Origin: Saprospiraceae bacterium
GTDB taxonomy: Bacteria > Bacteroidota > Bacteroidia > Chitinophagales > Saprospiraceae
Direction: 5' to 3'
Assembly: GCA_016715965.1 (NCBI GenBank)
Contig: JADJXG010000001.1
Span: forward strand, 2,609,501-2,673,500
Length of the DNA: 64,000 bases
Shown here: positions 34,759 through 43,087 of the stretch, piece by piece
How the letters are laid out: every line of letters starts with the position of its first letter
Position numbering within the stretch: position 1 is the first letter of the stretch
Notes under the pieces: generated by a model
Told to the model about the DNA's origin: nothing
The model's database searches: none
What the model saw: only the letters and a program-made list of their open reading frames with translations
Translations under genes and position numbers: made by a program

Positions 34759-37419
34759 ATGGCAGAAGTTCAATTACTTGCAGACAAAATTCAGCAGGAG
34801 TGGGAAACGCTTCTTCAATACGGTATTGCAAAAAAAGAAGTAAAAGAATACATTAAAAGTAATCTAAACCCAATATTTTTAGATAGGGAATATCAAATTG
34901 AAGCAGTTTCAAAATTTGACTTTTATCTGAATGTTTCAAAAAGCAAGCCTATCGGTGTCCCAATTCATTTGTTGTTTAATATGGCAACTGGTAGCGGGAA
35001 AACTGTTATGATGGCTGCAAACATTTTGGAACTTTATACTAAGGGCTATCGGAATTTCATCTTTATTGTAAACAGTACCAACATTATCAAAAAAACGATT
35101 GCCAACTTTATTGAAAAGGATAATCCAAAATACTTGTTTGCTGATAAGGTAATTTTTGATTTCAATGAGATTAATATTAATGCGGTTGAAAATTTTGAAA
35201 CTGTACCTACTGATGACATCAATATACTTTTCATTACTATTCAAGGGTTGCACAGTCGTTTAGACAAACCCAGAGAAGGGCAAATAACCTTTGAAAGTTT
35301 AGCCGAAAATAAAATTGTAATTCTTTCTGATGAAGCGCACCATTTGAATGTACTGACAAAAAGCACTAAAAATAAAGGTGAAGAGGAAGAAGAAAAAAAC
35401 TGGGAAACCACAATAAATAAAGTATTAGCGGGCAACCCTGAAAACATACTTTTAGAATATACCGCTACTGTGGATTTGAAACATCCAAAAATATTGGAGA
35501 AATATACCGATAAAATATTTGTTCGATACTCGCTAAAAGAGTTTAGAAATGATGGATATAGTAAGGAAATAAAACTTATTAAATCGGACTTAACAAACGA
35601 ACAAAGAATTTTGCAAGCTTTAATTTTAAATCTATTCAGACAAAAGGTTGCAAACAAAAGTAACATTCATTCACCGTATTTACCTTTTAAGTCAGTTATC
35701 TTATTTAAGAGTTCAAGTATTGAGGAAAGTAAAACACACTATGCGAATTATTTAATTCAGCTAAAAAGAATAAATATCAGAGAAATTAATGATCTTGAAA
35801 CAGTTGGCGGTCAAACGCTGAAAAAAGCACTTAAATATTTTGAAGAACAAGGGATAACAAGACAGCAGTTGTGTGATGAAATCAAAGATACATTTAGAGA
35901 AGAACGCTGTATTGTAATTAATAACGAACAAGCGAGTGAGGAACATCAAATTGAACTAAATCAATTAGAAGGTGATAAAAATGAATATCGGTTAATTTTC
36001 ACAGTTAAAATGCTAACTGAAGGATGGGACGTTTTAAATTTATATGATATTGTTCGATTGGATGAAAGCAAAGGAACAAAAAGCAGTACAACAAGCGAGG
36101 TGCAATTAATTGGACGTGGTGCAAGATATTTCCCTATGAGTATAACCGCTGGCGATGAAATGTATCAACGTAAACTAGATAAAGACCTTGGCAATACGCT
36201 TCGATGCCTTGAAGAATTGTATTATCACAGCATTAACGATAACACTTACATTGAATCTATTACTAAAGAACTTGAAGAACAAGGTATTTATAATCGTGAA
36301 CAGGAAGACCCAATTCGAGTAAAAGTTAAAGAACAATTTAAACAAACTTCTTTATGGGATGATGGTTTGATTTTTACCAATGAAAAAATAAAGAAAGACC
36401 CCAAAAAGGTTACATCCCTAAAGCAAATACACGAAAGCGGTTTGCAATATAAATTTCATATTGGTAGTTCTGCTACGCAAGAATTAGTGGTTTTTAATGA
36501 AGAAGACCAAAGCCAAAAGAGTATACCCAAAGACCCAAAATCGAAAAACTTCCCTTGGACAATTCAAAATATTGGAGTTGATATTTGTCTAAAGGCAATG
36601 GACAAAATACCATTCTATCAGTTTTCTCATTTAAATCGAATGCTTCCAAATTTGAAAAGCAAAAAGCAATTCATTACGGATGAAAACTACATTGCTAAAG
36701 TTCCACTTACAATAATTGCCAATGAAGAACGAATAAAAACATTGACACCAAAGGAAAAATTACAAATTGCTGAAAATATGCTTTTGGCTATAAAGAATGA
36801 TATTTCAGCCAAAATAACTAAATATGAAGGGAGTAAAGAGTTTGAAGGCAAACCACTAAAAAGTTATTTGCAAAACGACATTTTAATGATGGTGCAAGAA
36901 CCTGGCGATGATAGTAAAAAGCAATACGGACTTGCTATGACAGGTAATAGAGTTGAAGAATTTAGAATGAATGTCGCAGACAAAGACTGGTATATCTATG
37001 AAGAAAACTATGGTACTTCTGAGGAAAAGTATTTTGTAAAATATCTGGAAGTTGTTATTGAAGAACTTAAAAAACAATATACCGACATCTACCTTTTGCG
37101 AAACGAGAGACTTTTCCAAATTTATAATTTTTCAGATGGTGCAGCATTTGAACCAGACTTTGTATTATTTCTCAAAGAAAAAGAAACAGAAAAGAAACTT
37201 ACATATCAACTTTTCATAGAACCCAAAGGAGACGGTTATATCGAAAAGGACAAATGGAAAGAGGAGTTTTTGGAAAAAATGAATGTAAAAGCAAAAATTA
37301 AAAAGTTGGACTTGCTATATGAAGATGATAAATTTAAAGTTATTGGCTTACCATTTTACAATTACCAAACAAGACAGAAATTTGAGGAGAAATTTAAAGA
37401 AAAACTGAAAATAAAATAG
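34759..37419 (+). CDS. Type III restriction endonuclease subunit (Res), second copy
   Basis: 886 residues. Helicase motifs: NMATGSGKTVMMAANILEL (Walker A, about 75-83), VILSDEAHHLN (DEAH, about 190), FTVKMLTEGWDVLNLYDIVRLDE and QLIGRGARYFP (motifs V and VI). The C-terminal PD-(D/E)xK nuclease is FEPDFVLFLKEKETEKKLTYQLFIEPKGD (about 797-825). It is the restriction subunit acting with the Mod encoded 3 bp upstream, cutting unmodified DNA after ATP-dependent movement. Stop is followed by the right ACA/AGA hairpin of cassette 5. Confidence 0.92.
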   Translation: MAEVQLLADKIQQEWETLLQYGIAKKEVKEYIKSNLNPIFLDREYQIEAVSKFDFYLNVSKSKPIGVPIHLLFNMATGSGKTVMMAANILELYTKGYRNFIFIVNSTNIIKKTIANFIEKDNPKYLFADKVIFDFNEININAVENFETVPTDDINILFITIQGLHSRLDKPREGQITFESLAENKIVILSDEAHHLNVLTKSTKNKGEEEEEKNWETTINKVLAGNPENILLEYTATVDLKHPKILEKYTDKIFVRYSLKEFRNDGYSKEIKLIKSDLTNEQRILQALILNLFRQKVANKSNIHSPYLPFKSVILFKSSSIEESKTHYANYLIQLKRINIREINDLETVGGQTLKKALKYFEEQGITRQQLCDEIKDTFREERCIVINNEQASEEHQIELNQLEGDKNEYRLIFTVKMLTEGWDVLNLYDIVRLDESKGTKSSTTSEVQLIGRGARYFPMSITAGDEMYQRKLDKDLGNTLRCLEELYYHSINDNTYIESITKELEEQGIYNREQEDPIRVKVKEQFKQTSLWDDGLIFTNEKIKKDPKKVTSLKQIHESGLQYKFHIGSSATQELVVFNEEDQSQKSIPKDPKSKNFPWTIQNIGVDICLKAMDKIPFYQFSHLNRMLPNLKSKKQFITDENYIAKVPLTIIANEERIKTLTPKEKLQIAENMLLAIKNDISAKITKYEGSKEFEGKPLKSYLQNDILMMVQEPGDDSKKQYGLAMTGNRVEEFRMNVADKDWYIYEENYGTSEEKYFVKYLEVVIEELKKQYTDIYLLRNERLFQIYNFSDGAAFEPDFVLFLKEKETEKKLTYQLFIEPKGDGYIEKDKWKEEFLEKMNVKAKIKKLDLLYEDDKFKVIGLPFYNYQTRQKFEEKFKEKLKIK

Positions 37420-37434
37420 CCAACGCTTCGTAGT

Positions 37435-37493
37435 CAAGCACATTTGCAGGTCGCACCAGCCAACGCTAAGACCAAAACCTGCAAAAGAGCTTG
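37435..37493 (+). repeat. ACA/AGA hairpin, cassette 5 right copy
   Basis: CAAGC-ACA-TTTGCAGGT ... ACCTGCAAA-AGA-GCTTG, loop with GCACCAGCCAACGC. It starts 15 bp after the Res stop. Confidence 0.75.
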
Positions 37494-37568
37494 CCTACCC
37501 AAACACACGGTAGACAGAAAAAATGCAGCAAAAATGATAGACAGAATAACGAAAGACAAAAACGGCCA

Positions 37569-37703
37569 GCTTGTAACAGGCGGTATATTTTATTGCCTAG
37601 ACAGTGCGAGTTTCAGCGTTTCTGCATCTAATAAACTTTCGTGTAACTTGACAGGACAGTGCTTCGAAATCGGCAACAAAACATACCGCCGACCGTTATG
37701 TGC
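37569..37703 (+). repeat. attC-like site 5 (end of cassette 5)
   Basis: 135 bp. Left arm GCTTGTAAC complements the attC4 right arm GTTACAAGC; own right arm GTTATGTGC (37695). Stems GGCGGTAT/ATACCGCC and TTGCC/GGCAA: the order of the G-rich and variable stems is swapped compared with the other sites. Closes a 5.2-kb cassette. Confidence 0.8.
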
Positions 37704-37726
37704 TATGCTAAAACGACAACGTACCG

Positions 37727-38287
37727 ATGACAATAGACAATATTCTTGACAATATTTATCCGCTCACCGAAACTTCTAAACAGACACTCAAAAAGTACAT
37801 TGACGAAGTAAGTTATCCAAAAGGATATATTTTGTTACGGGCTGACAGAATAGAAAAGAACATTTATTTTATCAAACAAGGAATTGTTCGGGCTTACACC
37901 AAAACAGCCGACAACGAGATAACTTTTTGGTTTGGTAAAGAGGGTGACGCCATTATTTCTACGAAAAGTTATGTTGCCAATCAAAAAGGATATGAAGACA
38001 TTGAGCTGCTGGAGAATTGTAAACTTTATGAATTGAAAACCCAAAATCTTCGGAAACTTTTTGACGAAGACATACACATTGCAAATTGGGGACGAAGATA
38101 CCTAGAACAGGAATTTATGAAAATGGAAGAACAGCTTATTTCCCGACAATTCCGAACCGCAAAAGAACGTTACAAGCAACTTTTAAAAGATAATCCCAGC
38201 TTAATTCAGCGAGTACAACTAGGACACATCGCTTCATATTTAGGAATAACACAAGTAAGCCTAAGTAGAATAAGGGGAGAAATATAG
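37727..38287 (+). CDS. Crp/Fnr-family transcriptional regulator
   Basis: 186 residues. The N-terminal half is a cyclic-nucleotide-binding beta roll (YPKGYILLRADRIEKNIYFIKQGIVRAYTKTADNEITFWFGKEGDAIISTKSYVANQKGYEDIELLENCKLYELK) without the residues needed for tight cAMP binding. The C-terminus has the winged helix IQRVQLGHIASYLGITQVSLSRIRGEI. Such Bacteroidota regulators commonly sit next to a transporter or oxidoreductase; here an SMR exporter gene follows 78 bp downstream, so it is a candidate regulator of that gene. First gene of cassette 6, 24 bp past the attC5 right arm. Confidence 0.85.
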   Translation: MTIDNILDNIYPLTETSKQTLKKYIDEVSYPKGYILLRADRIEKNIYFIKQGIVRAYTKTADNEITFWFGKEGDAIISTKSYVANQKGYEDIELLENCKLYELKTQNLRKLFDEDIHIANWGRRYLEQEFMKMEEQLISRQFRTAKERYKQLLKDNPSLIQRVQLGHIASYLGITQVSLSRIRGEI

Positions 38288-38365
38288 TAACCATCCATTT
38301 TTTATCATTTGTAAAATTTTTTCTTGATTCAATTTTTGAACTTTGCGTAAACAAAAAAAAAGATT

Positions 38366-38683
38366 ATGAATTGGATTGCATTGATTCTTGCAGGTATTTT
38401 TGAAATCGGTTGGCCACTAGGTTTAAAAATGGCTCAGAATGGCGATGGGTATAAATTTGGATGGATAACTCTAGCCATAGCATCTATGGCAGTTAGCGGT
38501 GTATTATTGTTTTATGCCCAAAAAACAATTCCAATTGGCACCGCATATGCTATATGGACAGGTATCGGGGCTGTTGGAACATTACTAATTGGCATATTCT
38601 TCTTTGGTGATTCGGCTAATATATTTAGACTATTGTCGGCAACGCTCATCATCGTTGGAATAGTTGGATTAAAAGTATTTTAA
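38366..38683 (+). CDS. SMR-family exporter, Gdx/SugE type
   Basis: 105 residues with four transmembrane helices. The essential glutamate E13 is in ILAGIFEIGWPLGLKMA, and IGTAYAIWTGIGAVGTLLIGIFFFGDSANIFRLLSATLIIVGIVGLKVF carries the Gdx/SugE signature (AYAIWTGIGAVG with the GIF-E-GW context). Family knowledge: Gdx members export guanidinium as dual-topology dimers, whereas the Qac branch exports quaternary ammonium compounds. A GAACTTTG box at about 38338-38345 lies before it and could be a weak -7 element. Second gene of cassette 6. SMR genes are also classic cargo of class 1 integrons. Confidence 0.88.
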   Translation: MNWIALILAGIFEIGWPLGLKMAQNGDGYKFGWITLAIASMAVSGVLLFYAQKTIPIGTAYAIWTGIGAVGTLLIGIFFFGDSANIFRLLSATLIIVGIVGLKVF

Positions 38684-38711
38684 CTGCCCTGTGAAGTTGT
38701 TAAAATGCACA

Positions 38712-38847
38712 GCACATAACAAGGTATTGCCAAAAGCGGGGCTGAACGACTTCGATTGGTCATTTGTGCAAGGTTCAACATTCGTTCTTCGATTGAACTT
38801 TTGTACTAAAAATCCCCGCCTTCGGCAATACCCAAAACGTTATGCGT
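38712..38847 (+). repeat. attC-like site 6 (end of cassette 6)
   Basis: 136 bp. Left arm GCACATAAC complements the attC5 right arm GTTATGTGC; own right arm GTTATGCGT (38839). Stems GGTATTGCC/GGCAATACC and GCGGGG/CCCCGC, both perfect. Closes a 1.1-kb cassette. Confidence 0.87.
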
Positions 38848-38888
38848 CAGCTTAGAAAACGACAACCGAACATTTAAAACAGAAAAAT

Positions 38889-39272
38889 ATGAAAAATAAA
38901 ATGACACATTTTGCCATTCACATTGACGACATTGAACGGGCAAAGAACTTTTATGACGGAGTTTTTGATTGGGGTTTCAACTCTTACGGACAAGGAGACT
39001 TTTTGCAAATCAAGGCGGACAAGTCCGAGAGTGGAGAATTGATTGGAGCTTTGCAGTCAAGAAAATATTCGCCAATTCCTGACAAAGTTATTGGTTTGGA
39101 ATGCTCAATTAGTGTTGAGAACATTGACGAAATCATTGAAAAGGTAAAAAGTAATGGCGGACAAGTTGTTATGCCGAAAACAGCTATTCCTTATGTAGGT
39201 TATTTAGCAAAGTTCTTGGACACAGAAGGTAACTTGATTTGTGGAATGCAATACGACAATACAGCGAGATGA
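38889..39272 (+). CDS. VOC-family protein (glyoxalase/bleomycin-resistance fold)
   Basis: 127 residues. MTHFAIHIDDIERAKNFYDGVFDWGFNSYG is the first beta-alpha-beta-beta-beta unit with the conserved H and D-x-x-R-A-x-x-FY, and VGLECSISVENIDEIIEKVKSNGGQVVMPKTAIPYVGYLAKFLDTEGNLICGMQ the second, ending with the DTEGN-(x)-G metal-ligand region. VOC members include lyases, dioxygenases and antibiotic-binding proteins, and the substrate cannot be told here. The start of the next gene overlaps its stop (ATGA), so the two are co-translated. First gene of cassette 7. Confidence 0.85.
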   Translation: MKNKMTHFAIHIDDIERAKNFYDGVFDWGFNSYGQGDFLQIKADKSESGELIGALQSRKYSPIPDKVIGLECSISVENIDEIIEKVKSNGGQVVMPKTAIPYVGYLAKFLDTEGNLICGMQYDNTAR

Positions 39273-39709
39273 AAAAAACACGACCAATTCACCCAGACTT
39301 TCAATTCTTTTTGGACTTCAAAGACCAAGAAGTAATTGACTTGTTTAAAGATTTGAGAGAATACATTTTGGAACTGTATCCCGACTGTAATGAGCTTGTT
39401 TATCATACTCACGCCTTGACAGCAGTTTTTTCAATCTCTGACAAGCTATCAGACGCTTTTTGTATGTTACCAATTTATACAAACCACCTAAATTTAGGGT
39501 TTAACAAAGGGACACTTTTGAAAGACCCAAATAAACTCTTAACAGGGACAGGTAATTTAATCAGACACATAGATGTAAAAAAGCCAAGTGATTATAGAAA
39601 CCCCAAAGTAAATACTTTGATAAAAGAAGCTATTGATTTTGCAATTAAGGATATGGACAAACCGACAAAATCAATAGGTGTGACAATTTCAAAAATCAAG
39701 AAGAAATGA
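39269..39709 (+). CDS. DUF1801 domain protein
   Basis: 146 residues from ATG at 39269, which overlaps the stop of the VOC gene; an in-frame start 30 bp upstream would run inside that gene and is less likely. DQEVIDLFKDLREYILELYPDCNELVYHTHALTAVFSISDKLSDAFCMLPIYTNHLNLGFNKGTLLKDPNKLLTGTGNLIRHIDVKKPSDYRNPKVNTLIKEAI follows the DUF1801 (YdhG-like) pattern, a small fold related to iron-chaperone frataxin-like proteins. The function of the family is not established. It closes cassette 7. Confidence 0.8.
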   Translation: MKKTRPIHPDFQFFLDFKDQEVIDLFKDLREYILELYPDCNELVYHTHALTAVFSISDKLSDAFCMLPIYTNHLNLGFNKGTLLKDPNKLLTGTGNLIRHIDVKKPSDYRNPKVNTLIKEAIDFAIKDMDKPTKSIGVTISKIKKK

Positions 39710-39716
39710 AAGCCGA

Positions 39717-39852
39717 ACGCATAACAGCGGTTTGGCAAAAAAGCGGGTTTCGTGCTTCTATGACACATTTGTGGTTAAACAAACATTTGTGCTTCTAATG
39801 AACTTTTGTGCTAATAATCCGCTTCTTCGCCAAGCCGCCAAACGTTAGCTGC
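39717..39852 (+). repeat. attC-like site 7 (end of cassette 7)
   Basis: 136 bp. Left arm ACGCATAAC complements the attC6 right arm GTTATGCGT; own right arm GTTAGCTGC (39844). Stems GCGGTTTGGC/GCCAAGCCGC (one G-T wobble) and AAGCGG/CCGCTT. Closes a 1.0-kb cassette. Confidence 0.85.
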
Positions 39853-39883
39853 CATTTTTTGACGATATTACTAAATTTGAAAT

Positions 39884-40168
39884 ATGATAACTCTAAGAAT
39901 TGAACATAAAATAGCCAACTATGAAGCTTGGAAAAAAGCATTTGATAGTGACCCAATTAATCGAAAACAATCAGGTGTGAAAAGCTATCGTGTTTATCGA
40001 CCTGCAGACGATGACTTTTTTATCATCATCGAGCTTGACTTTGATAACATCGGACAAGCCTTAGCGACACAGGCTGCATTGAACAAAATGTTTGGTAACA
40101 TAGACGGCAAAATCATATTCGGCCCACAGACAAAAATTCTGAATATTATTGAAACAGTTGAACTTTAA
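39884..40168 (+). CDS. Small ABM-like (dimeric alpha-beta barrel) protein
   Basis: 94 residues: MITLRIEHKIANYEAWKKAFDSDPINRKQSGVKSYRVYRPADDDFFIIIELDFDNIGQALATQAALNKMFGNIDGKIIFGPQTKILNIIETVEL. The pattern (strand, NYEAWKKAFDSD helix, GV-x-SYRVYRP strand, DD-x-F-x-I-I-E-LDF strand, helix) is that of small cyclase/monooxygenase-type dimeric alpha-beta barrels. No catalytic residue can be singled out. It is followed 13 bp downstream by a DUF1772 gene in the same cassette (8), so a shared role in modifying a small molecule is possible but unproven. Confidence 0.65.
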   Translation: MITLRIEHKIANYEAWKKAFDSDPINRKQSGVKSYRVYRPADDDFFIIIELDFDNIGQALATQAALNKMFGNIDGKIIFGPQTKILNIIETVEL

Positions 40169-40181
40169 CAATAACCACACC

Positions 40182-40657
40182 ATGATACTAAATCTTATAC
40201 GTTTTTCGAACATCATTGTAGCGGCTCTACTTGCCGGGACAAGCTTCGGAATTTGGATGGGACTAAATCCTACCAACTATTCGCCTTCAGCTTACATAGA
40301 ACAACAGCAAAATCTGGTTCAATCATTAAATGCATTGATGGTTTCCCTTGTTATTTCTGCAACTTTAGTGACAGTTGTTTCGGCATTTCTTCAACGTAGG
40401 AACAAGAGTACTTTTATGACATTACTTATTGCTGCATTTTTTTTGCTTCGTGTATTTTCATTTCAAGGTTTGGAAATCTTCCAATCCAGACTGAAATGCT
40501 TAATTGGAGGACAGATTCTCTTCCTGACAACTGGATTTCGCTTCGTGACAAGTGGTGGTCGCTTCACATTATGCGGACAGTTGCAGAATTAATTGCTCTT
40601 GCACTTGTGGCTTGGACAACAAGTAAAACTGTTTTAAACATTAGCAATGAAAAGTAA
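40182..40657 (+). CDS. DUF1772 (anthrone-oxygenase-like) membrane protein, frameshifted at a T run
   Basis: Start ATG 40182 (MILNLIRFSNIIVAALLAGTSFGIWMGLNPTNYSPSAYIEQQQNLV), in agreement with DUF1772 proteins. The frame breaks at the eight-T run 40437-40444. With nine Ts it reads on as FFFASCIFISRFGNLPIQTEMLNW followed by RTDSLPDNWISLRDKWWSLHIMRTVAELIALALVAWTTSKTVLNISNEK to a stop at 40655-40657, which is the family's normal C-terminus. Read as given, the frame ends at 40592 with an unrelated tail. The product would be about 158 residues with four membrane helices. A sequencing slip or length variation of the T run are both possible. Confidence 0.78.
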
Positions 40658-40661
40658 AACG

Positions 40662-40795
40662 TCAGCTAACAGCGGTTTGGCGATATGGCGGGCGAAGTGC
40701 TTCGTAGAAACATTTGTGGTTAAACAAACTTGTTCTTCGTATGAACATTAGTGCTATAAATCCGCCACATCGCCAAGCCGCAAACCGTTAGCGGT
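40662..40795 (+). repeat. attC-like site 8 (end of cassette 8)
   Basis: 134 bp. Left arm TCAGCTAAC complements the attC7 right arm GTTAGCTGC over 8 nt; own right arm GTTAGCGGT (40787). Stems GCGGTTTGGCGAT/ATCGCCAAGCCGC and TGGCGG/CCGCCA. It starts 4 bp after the reconstructed DUF1772 stop. Closes the shortest cassette (0.94 kb). Confidence 0.85.
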
Positions 40796-40840
40796 CATTG
40801 TAACGGACGATACCAAACATATTAACAGACCAGAAATATA

Positions 40841-42049
40841 ATGGCAAAAAAAGCAGGAAGAGGGACGACAAAGAATATTTTCTTTAAAAATCAAGAAATG
40901 AACTTCACCGTTCTTCGTGCTTTAATGGGAGTATATGATGATGGTGCAACTATTGGAGAATGTTTACGAGTTGTTCAAAATACGAAAAATGGAGACAACG
41001 AAACTTTTATTAAGGAATGGCAATCGATTGGCAATCTAAATTTGGAAAGAGCAATTATTGCAACAGACAAGGGAGATTTAATAAGAGCAAGAGAAAATTA
41101 TTTTCGAGCCTCTACCTATTTCAAGTCGGCAATGATTACATTAAATCCACTTGACACCAGACACAAAGACTTTTGGAAACTTTCAGTTGACTGTTTTGAA
41201 AAAGCAGGAGCTTTACTTGAATGTCCAATGGAGATAATTCAAGTAGAATTAAATGATAAGACGCTTCCTTGTTATTTTATACCAGCAAAAAAGAACAAAG
41301 TATGCCCAGTTATATTTCTTGTTACTGGTGGTGAAGGGTCTAATACAGAAATGTATTTTTGGGTTGGAGCATATGCGCTAAAAAATGGATATAGCGTTTT
41401 TTTGTATGAAGGGCCGGGCAATTTTTCGGCAATGTATACTAGCGGACTGACAATGATGCCAAACAGCGAAGTTCCTATTGGTAAAGCATTGGACATTCTT
41501 TGTAGCAGACCTGATGTTGATGTTGACCGCATTGCAATGTTTGGAATTAGTTTTGGCGGTTATTTAGTTGCCCGTGCTGCAATATTCGACAAAAGGATAA
41601 AGGCTTTAATACCCAACTCTCCTTTGACAAATATTCATAAAATGCTTATAAGCGTGTTTCCAAATTTTATTTTTAAGCTACCTGACTGGTTACTAAATTT
41701 CATTAAAAAATACTTAATGAGTTATTCGGACAAGGCAACACTTGACCTGTTGCTTTGGGAAGGAGGCACAAAAATTTTTAAGGACGGAATAAACATTCTT
41801 AAAGCTTATTCAATCGAAGGACTTGAAAGCAAAATCACTTGCCCAACTTTAGCTTTGGCAGCGGAAGGAGAAGGTAATGAATTTAACAAACAAGCTAAAG
41901 ACTTTATAGGAAATATTAGTTCGCAAGAAAAGACACTCCGTATTTTCACAAGTGAAGAAGGTGCAGGTTCTCATTGTCAGGTGGACAACCACAGACTGAT
42001 GAATGAAGTCGTAATAACGTGGTTAAATAAATTATGGAAATTAAATTAA
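40841..42049 (+). CDS. Alpha/beta hydrolase of the FrsA/dienelactone-hydrolase type
   Basis: 402 residues. An N-terminal helical region (about 1-130) carries RARENYFRASTYFKSAMITLNPLDTRHKDFW, a cap-type segment seen in FrsA-like and 2,6-dihydropseudooxynicotine-hydrolase-like enzymes. The hydrolase core has PVIFLVTGGEGSNTEMYF (oxyanion region), nucleophile Ser in FGISFGGYLVARA, an acid in the LALAAEGEGNEFN region and a histidine in GAGSHCQVDNHRLMN. The substrate is not predictable. First of four genes in cassette 9. All four are separated by 37-71 bp and on one strand, forming a likely operon. Confidence 0.82.
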   Translation: MAKKAGRGTTKNIFFKNQEMNFTVLRALMGVYDDGATIGECLRVVQNTKNGDNETFIKEWQSIGNLNLERAIIATDKGDLIRARENYFRASTYFKSAMITLNPLDTRHKDFWKLSVDCFEKAGALLECPMEIIQVELNDKTLPCYFIPAKKNKVCPVIFLVTGGEGSNTEMYFWVGAYALKNGYSVFLYEGPGNFSAMYTSGLTMMPNSEVPIGKALDILCSRPDVDVDRIAMFGISFGGYLVARAAIFDKRIKALIPNSPLTNIHKMLISVFPNFIFKLPDWLLNFIKKYLMSYSDKATLDLLLWEGGTKIFKDGINILKAYSIEGLESKITCPTLALAAEGEGNEFNKQAKDFIGNISSQEKTLRIFTSEEGAGSHCQVDNHRLMNEVVITWLNKLWKLN

Positions 42050-42086
42050 TAAAGCTAGCGGGAAAAAAACGAACGATAAATTAAAC

Positions 42087-43016
42087 ATGGAAATTAAAAA
42101 AATACTGATTTTTGGTGCGGGTGTTATTGGTTCTGTTTATGCAGGGAAACTTTCATTGGCTGGACACACCGTTTCAGTTTTAGCTCGAAATAAACGACTG
42201 GACGAACTTCAACTTAATGGACTTTTACTTTCTGAAAATGGAAAGAATACAATTAAAACAAATGTTATTGTTATTTCAGAATTAAAAAGGGATGACATCT
42301 ATGATTACATTTTTGTAACCTTAAGGAAAGACCAAGTAAAAAATGCTTTACTACTCTTAGGACAAAATCAATCAAAGATTTTTGTGTTTATGGTCAATAC
42401 TTCAAGCGGTTATGCTGACTGGATTAGTCCAATAGGACTTGAAAGGGTAATCCCTGCATTTCCAGGGGCAGGTGGAAAAATTGAAAATGGCATAGTTTAT
42501 TATTCCTTGACATCAAGATTTATTCAACCAACAACACTTGGAGAAATAGACGGAAAGGCGACACAACGAACTAATGAATTAGCCAAAATATTAAGTAATG
42601 CAGGTTTTCCAACCTCAATTTCAAAAAAAATTGACAGTTGGCAAAAATCACATGTAGCAATGGTATGTCCGCTTGCATACGGAATTTACTTTGATGGTGG
42701 CAATAATTATACTTTCGCAAAAAACAAAATGGCAATTATTCAAATGAATAAAGCACTGAAAGAAAATTTTGGGTTCTTAAAAAAATCTGGAATTGGAGTT
42801 GAGCCTGCCAAATTAAACCTATTCAGATTTGTTCCGCTACGTATTCTGAATTTCCTTATTCCTTTAGTATTCAATACAAAATGGGCAGAGACAGTTATCT
42901 CAAATCATGCACTTGCAGCTCGTGACGAGATGAAAATGCTATTCAATGATTTTATTTTATTAGCAAAGGATAAGGGATATAATTTAAATGAATTAAAAAA
43001 ATTAAGCCCTCTTTAA
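42087..43016 (+). CDS. Ketopantoate-reductase-family (ApbA/PanE-like) dehydrogenase
   Basis: 309 residues. KILIFGAGVIGSVYAGKLSLAGHTVSVLARNKRLDEL is the Rossmann NADP(H)-binding start of the ApbA/PanE family, with the GxGxxG-like GAGVIGS. DYIFVTLRKDQVKNALLLL and VFMVNTSSGYADWI follow the family's strand order. The C-terminal helical domain is divergent, and I do not find the family's usual catalytic lysine context with certainty, so the substrate need not be ketopantoate. It sits between two alpha/beta hydrolases in cassette 9; a small accessory degradative or modification pathway is possible. Confidence 0.75.
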   Translation: MEIKKILIFGAGVIGSVYAGKLSLAGHTVSVLARNKRLDELQLNGLLLSENGKNTIKTNVIVISELKRDDIYDYIFVTLRKDQVKNALLLLGQNQSKIFVFMVNTSSGYADWISPIGLERVIPAFPGAGGKIENGIVYYSLTSRFIQPTTLGEIDGKATQRTNELAKILSNAGFPTSISKKIDSWQKSHVAMVCPLAYGIYFDGGNNYTFAKNKMAIIQMNKALKENFGFLKKSGIGVEPAKLNLFRFVPLRILNFLIPLVFNTKWAETVISNHALAARDEMKMLFNDFILLAKDKGYNLNELKKLSPL

Positions 43017-43087
43017 GACATAAATGAAGAGATTATTTAAGCAGAATAAAAAAACTAAAATATAATTGAACGTTAAATCCACATATA

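Noticed and set aside
37444..37749. 101-residue open frame across the cassette 5/6 junction
   Set aside because: Reads through the right hairpin and attC5, so it is a by-product of conserved repeats.
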